64,000 bases of DNA from Alphaproteobacteria bacterium. Lineage in GTDB: Bacteria; Pseudomonadota; Alphaproteobacteria; Paracaedibacterales; CAITNM01. Positions 63,348 through 64,000 of this stretch are shown in pieces. Position numbers and translations under genes: made by a program. Where the stretch lies: assembly GCA_021298215.1 (NCBI GenBank), contig JAJTEE010000003.1, positions 62,001 to 126,000 on the forward strand, in the 5' to 3' direction. The notes beneath the pieces were generated by a model, which made no database searches, was not told the DNA's origin, and saw only the letters and a list, made by a program, of their open reading frames with translations. Positions within the stretch are counted from its first letter, which is position 1. The number at the start of each line of letters is the position of its first letter.

Positions 63348-64000
63348 TGAATTCAGATATTTTATTTTGGACTTTTATTTCATCCATAGTAATTTTGCTA
63401 AGTATATGCGTCTACTTGTTACGCCGTAAGCAGACACTGCTTATCGAAAACATCCAACTAAAAAGCCAACTCCAAACGGATCAGCAAATTCAACAAATGT
63501 GGCAGCAACAAATCGAGCGGCTTACACAGCAGGCACTGATTACTCAGTCGAATCAGTTTTTAAATCTCGCGAAGTCTCAATTTGATGGGGTTTTAGAAAA
63601 AGCAAATCTAACATTTGAACAACGTCAAGAACAGTTTAAACATTTATTAGAGCCTATTTCAAAATCGTTAGAGCAAGTGAATACGCAAGTACACTCAGTG
63701 GAAAAGCAGCGTATCGAGGCGTTTGCGGATTTAAAACGTCAATTAACCGATATGGTTATATCGCAAAAAGATTTGCGCCAAGAAACAGCCACACTTGTAA
63801 AAGCTTTACGGACACCCCATGCAAGAGGACAATGGGGGGAAATGCAACTCAAGCGGGTTATTGAAATGGCAGGTATGATTGATCACGTTGATTTTCATGA
63901 ACAAGTCTCCACAGGTGAAGGAAAAATACGGCCTGATATGGTGGTACGCTTACCTGCGGGCAAAACAATCGTGATTGATGCAAAAACCCCTTTAGCTGCT
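63348..64000 (+). CDS. rmuC: RmuC recombination-limiting protein, 3' end beyond window
   Basis: Opens with one membrane helix (residues 8-25), then a coiled-coil region (30-145), then the RmuC nuclease core: LVKALRTPHARGQWGEMQLKRVIEMAGM and RPDMVVRLPAGKTIVIDAKTPLAA, still open at the window edge. Limits inversion of short repeats by cutting DNA. The start is ATG at 63348; another ATG at 63341 is in a different frame. Confidence 0.9.

Overview
The window looks like about 64 kb of chromosome from an AT-rich alphaproteobacterium with a host-associated (intracellular) lifestyle. The sequence evidence is a Rickettsia-style isc operon with two cysteine desulfurases, six major-facilitator carriers (four resembling the MHS/ProP family that is expanded in intracellular alphaproteobacteria), CtaG, a BolA next to an OmpR/EnvZ-type pair, many export-signal proteins without known relatives, and eukaryote-like effector candidates (DXD glycosyltransferase, atypical kinase, RAP domain). 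tRNA-His keeps G-1:C73, which excludes the Rhizobiales/Rhodobacterales/Caulobacterales group. My best guess is a member of the Holosporales/Paracaedibacteraceae; this is inference, because no rRNA is present.

Layout. 1-9.4 kb: a RAP-domain protein cut by the window edge, an aromatic amino-acid carrier, a secreted unknown, a compact reverse-strand group (sixA, tRNA-His, a YibQ-like deacetylase, rppH, a MoCF-domain protein), dprA, smpB and a secreted DXD glycosyltransferase. 9.4-16.3 kb: a methyltransferase and the Fe-S assembly operon iscR-nifS-like-iscS-iscU-iscA-hscB-hscA-fdx, preceded by a good IscR-type operator. 16.3-25.2 kb: a hydrolase, a Ser/Gly-repeat protein with an Hcp-like N-terminal region, ftsK, aroK, a CNNM protein, tmk and small genes. 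25.2-29.0 kb: a quorum-sensing island with a complete LuxI, three LuxR-type receptors (two lacking the DNA-binding domain) and two lux-box-like palindromes. 29.0-39.9 kb: ftsA, grxC, lpdA, acs, ctaG, dapB, rpe, a secreted rpe paralogue and a frameshifted 2OG-Fe(II) oxygenase. 39.9-44.1 kb: a 2.9-kb segment bounded by a perfect 27-bp direct repeat; it holds a phage-type repressor, an unknown gene, a carrier and a fourth LuxR-type sensor domain without DNA-binding domain. 44.3-53.2 kb: phasin, two-component system, bolA, yqhA-like, a decayed secreted protein gene, a Lon-like protease, an FKBP, tRNA-Lys and a carrier. 53.5-64 kb: a secreted kinase-like protein, reduced AddA/AddB genes interleaved with three carriers, and the start of rmuC.

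The most notable system is the quorum-sensing island. The synthase has every conserved catalytic residue at its LuxI-numbered position. A 20-bp palindrome with the same arms as the Vibrio fischeri lux box (ACCTGT-N8-ACAGGT) lies just after luxI, with a TATAAT -10 box at the right distance, so it should drive the membrane-anchored gene at 26265. A weaker copy precedes the first truncated receptor. Two receptors that can only bind signal, one complete receptor, and a distant sensor domain translationally coupled to a carrier suggest signal-dependent control with built-in decoys. This architecture is read from sequence; its working is inference.
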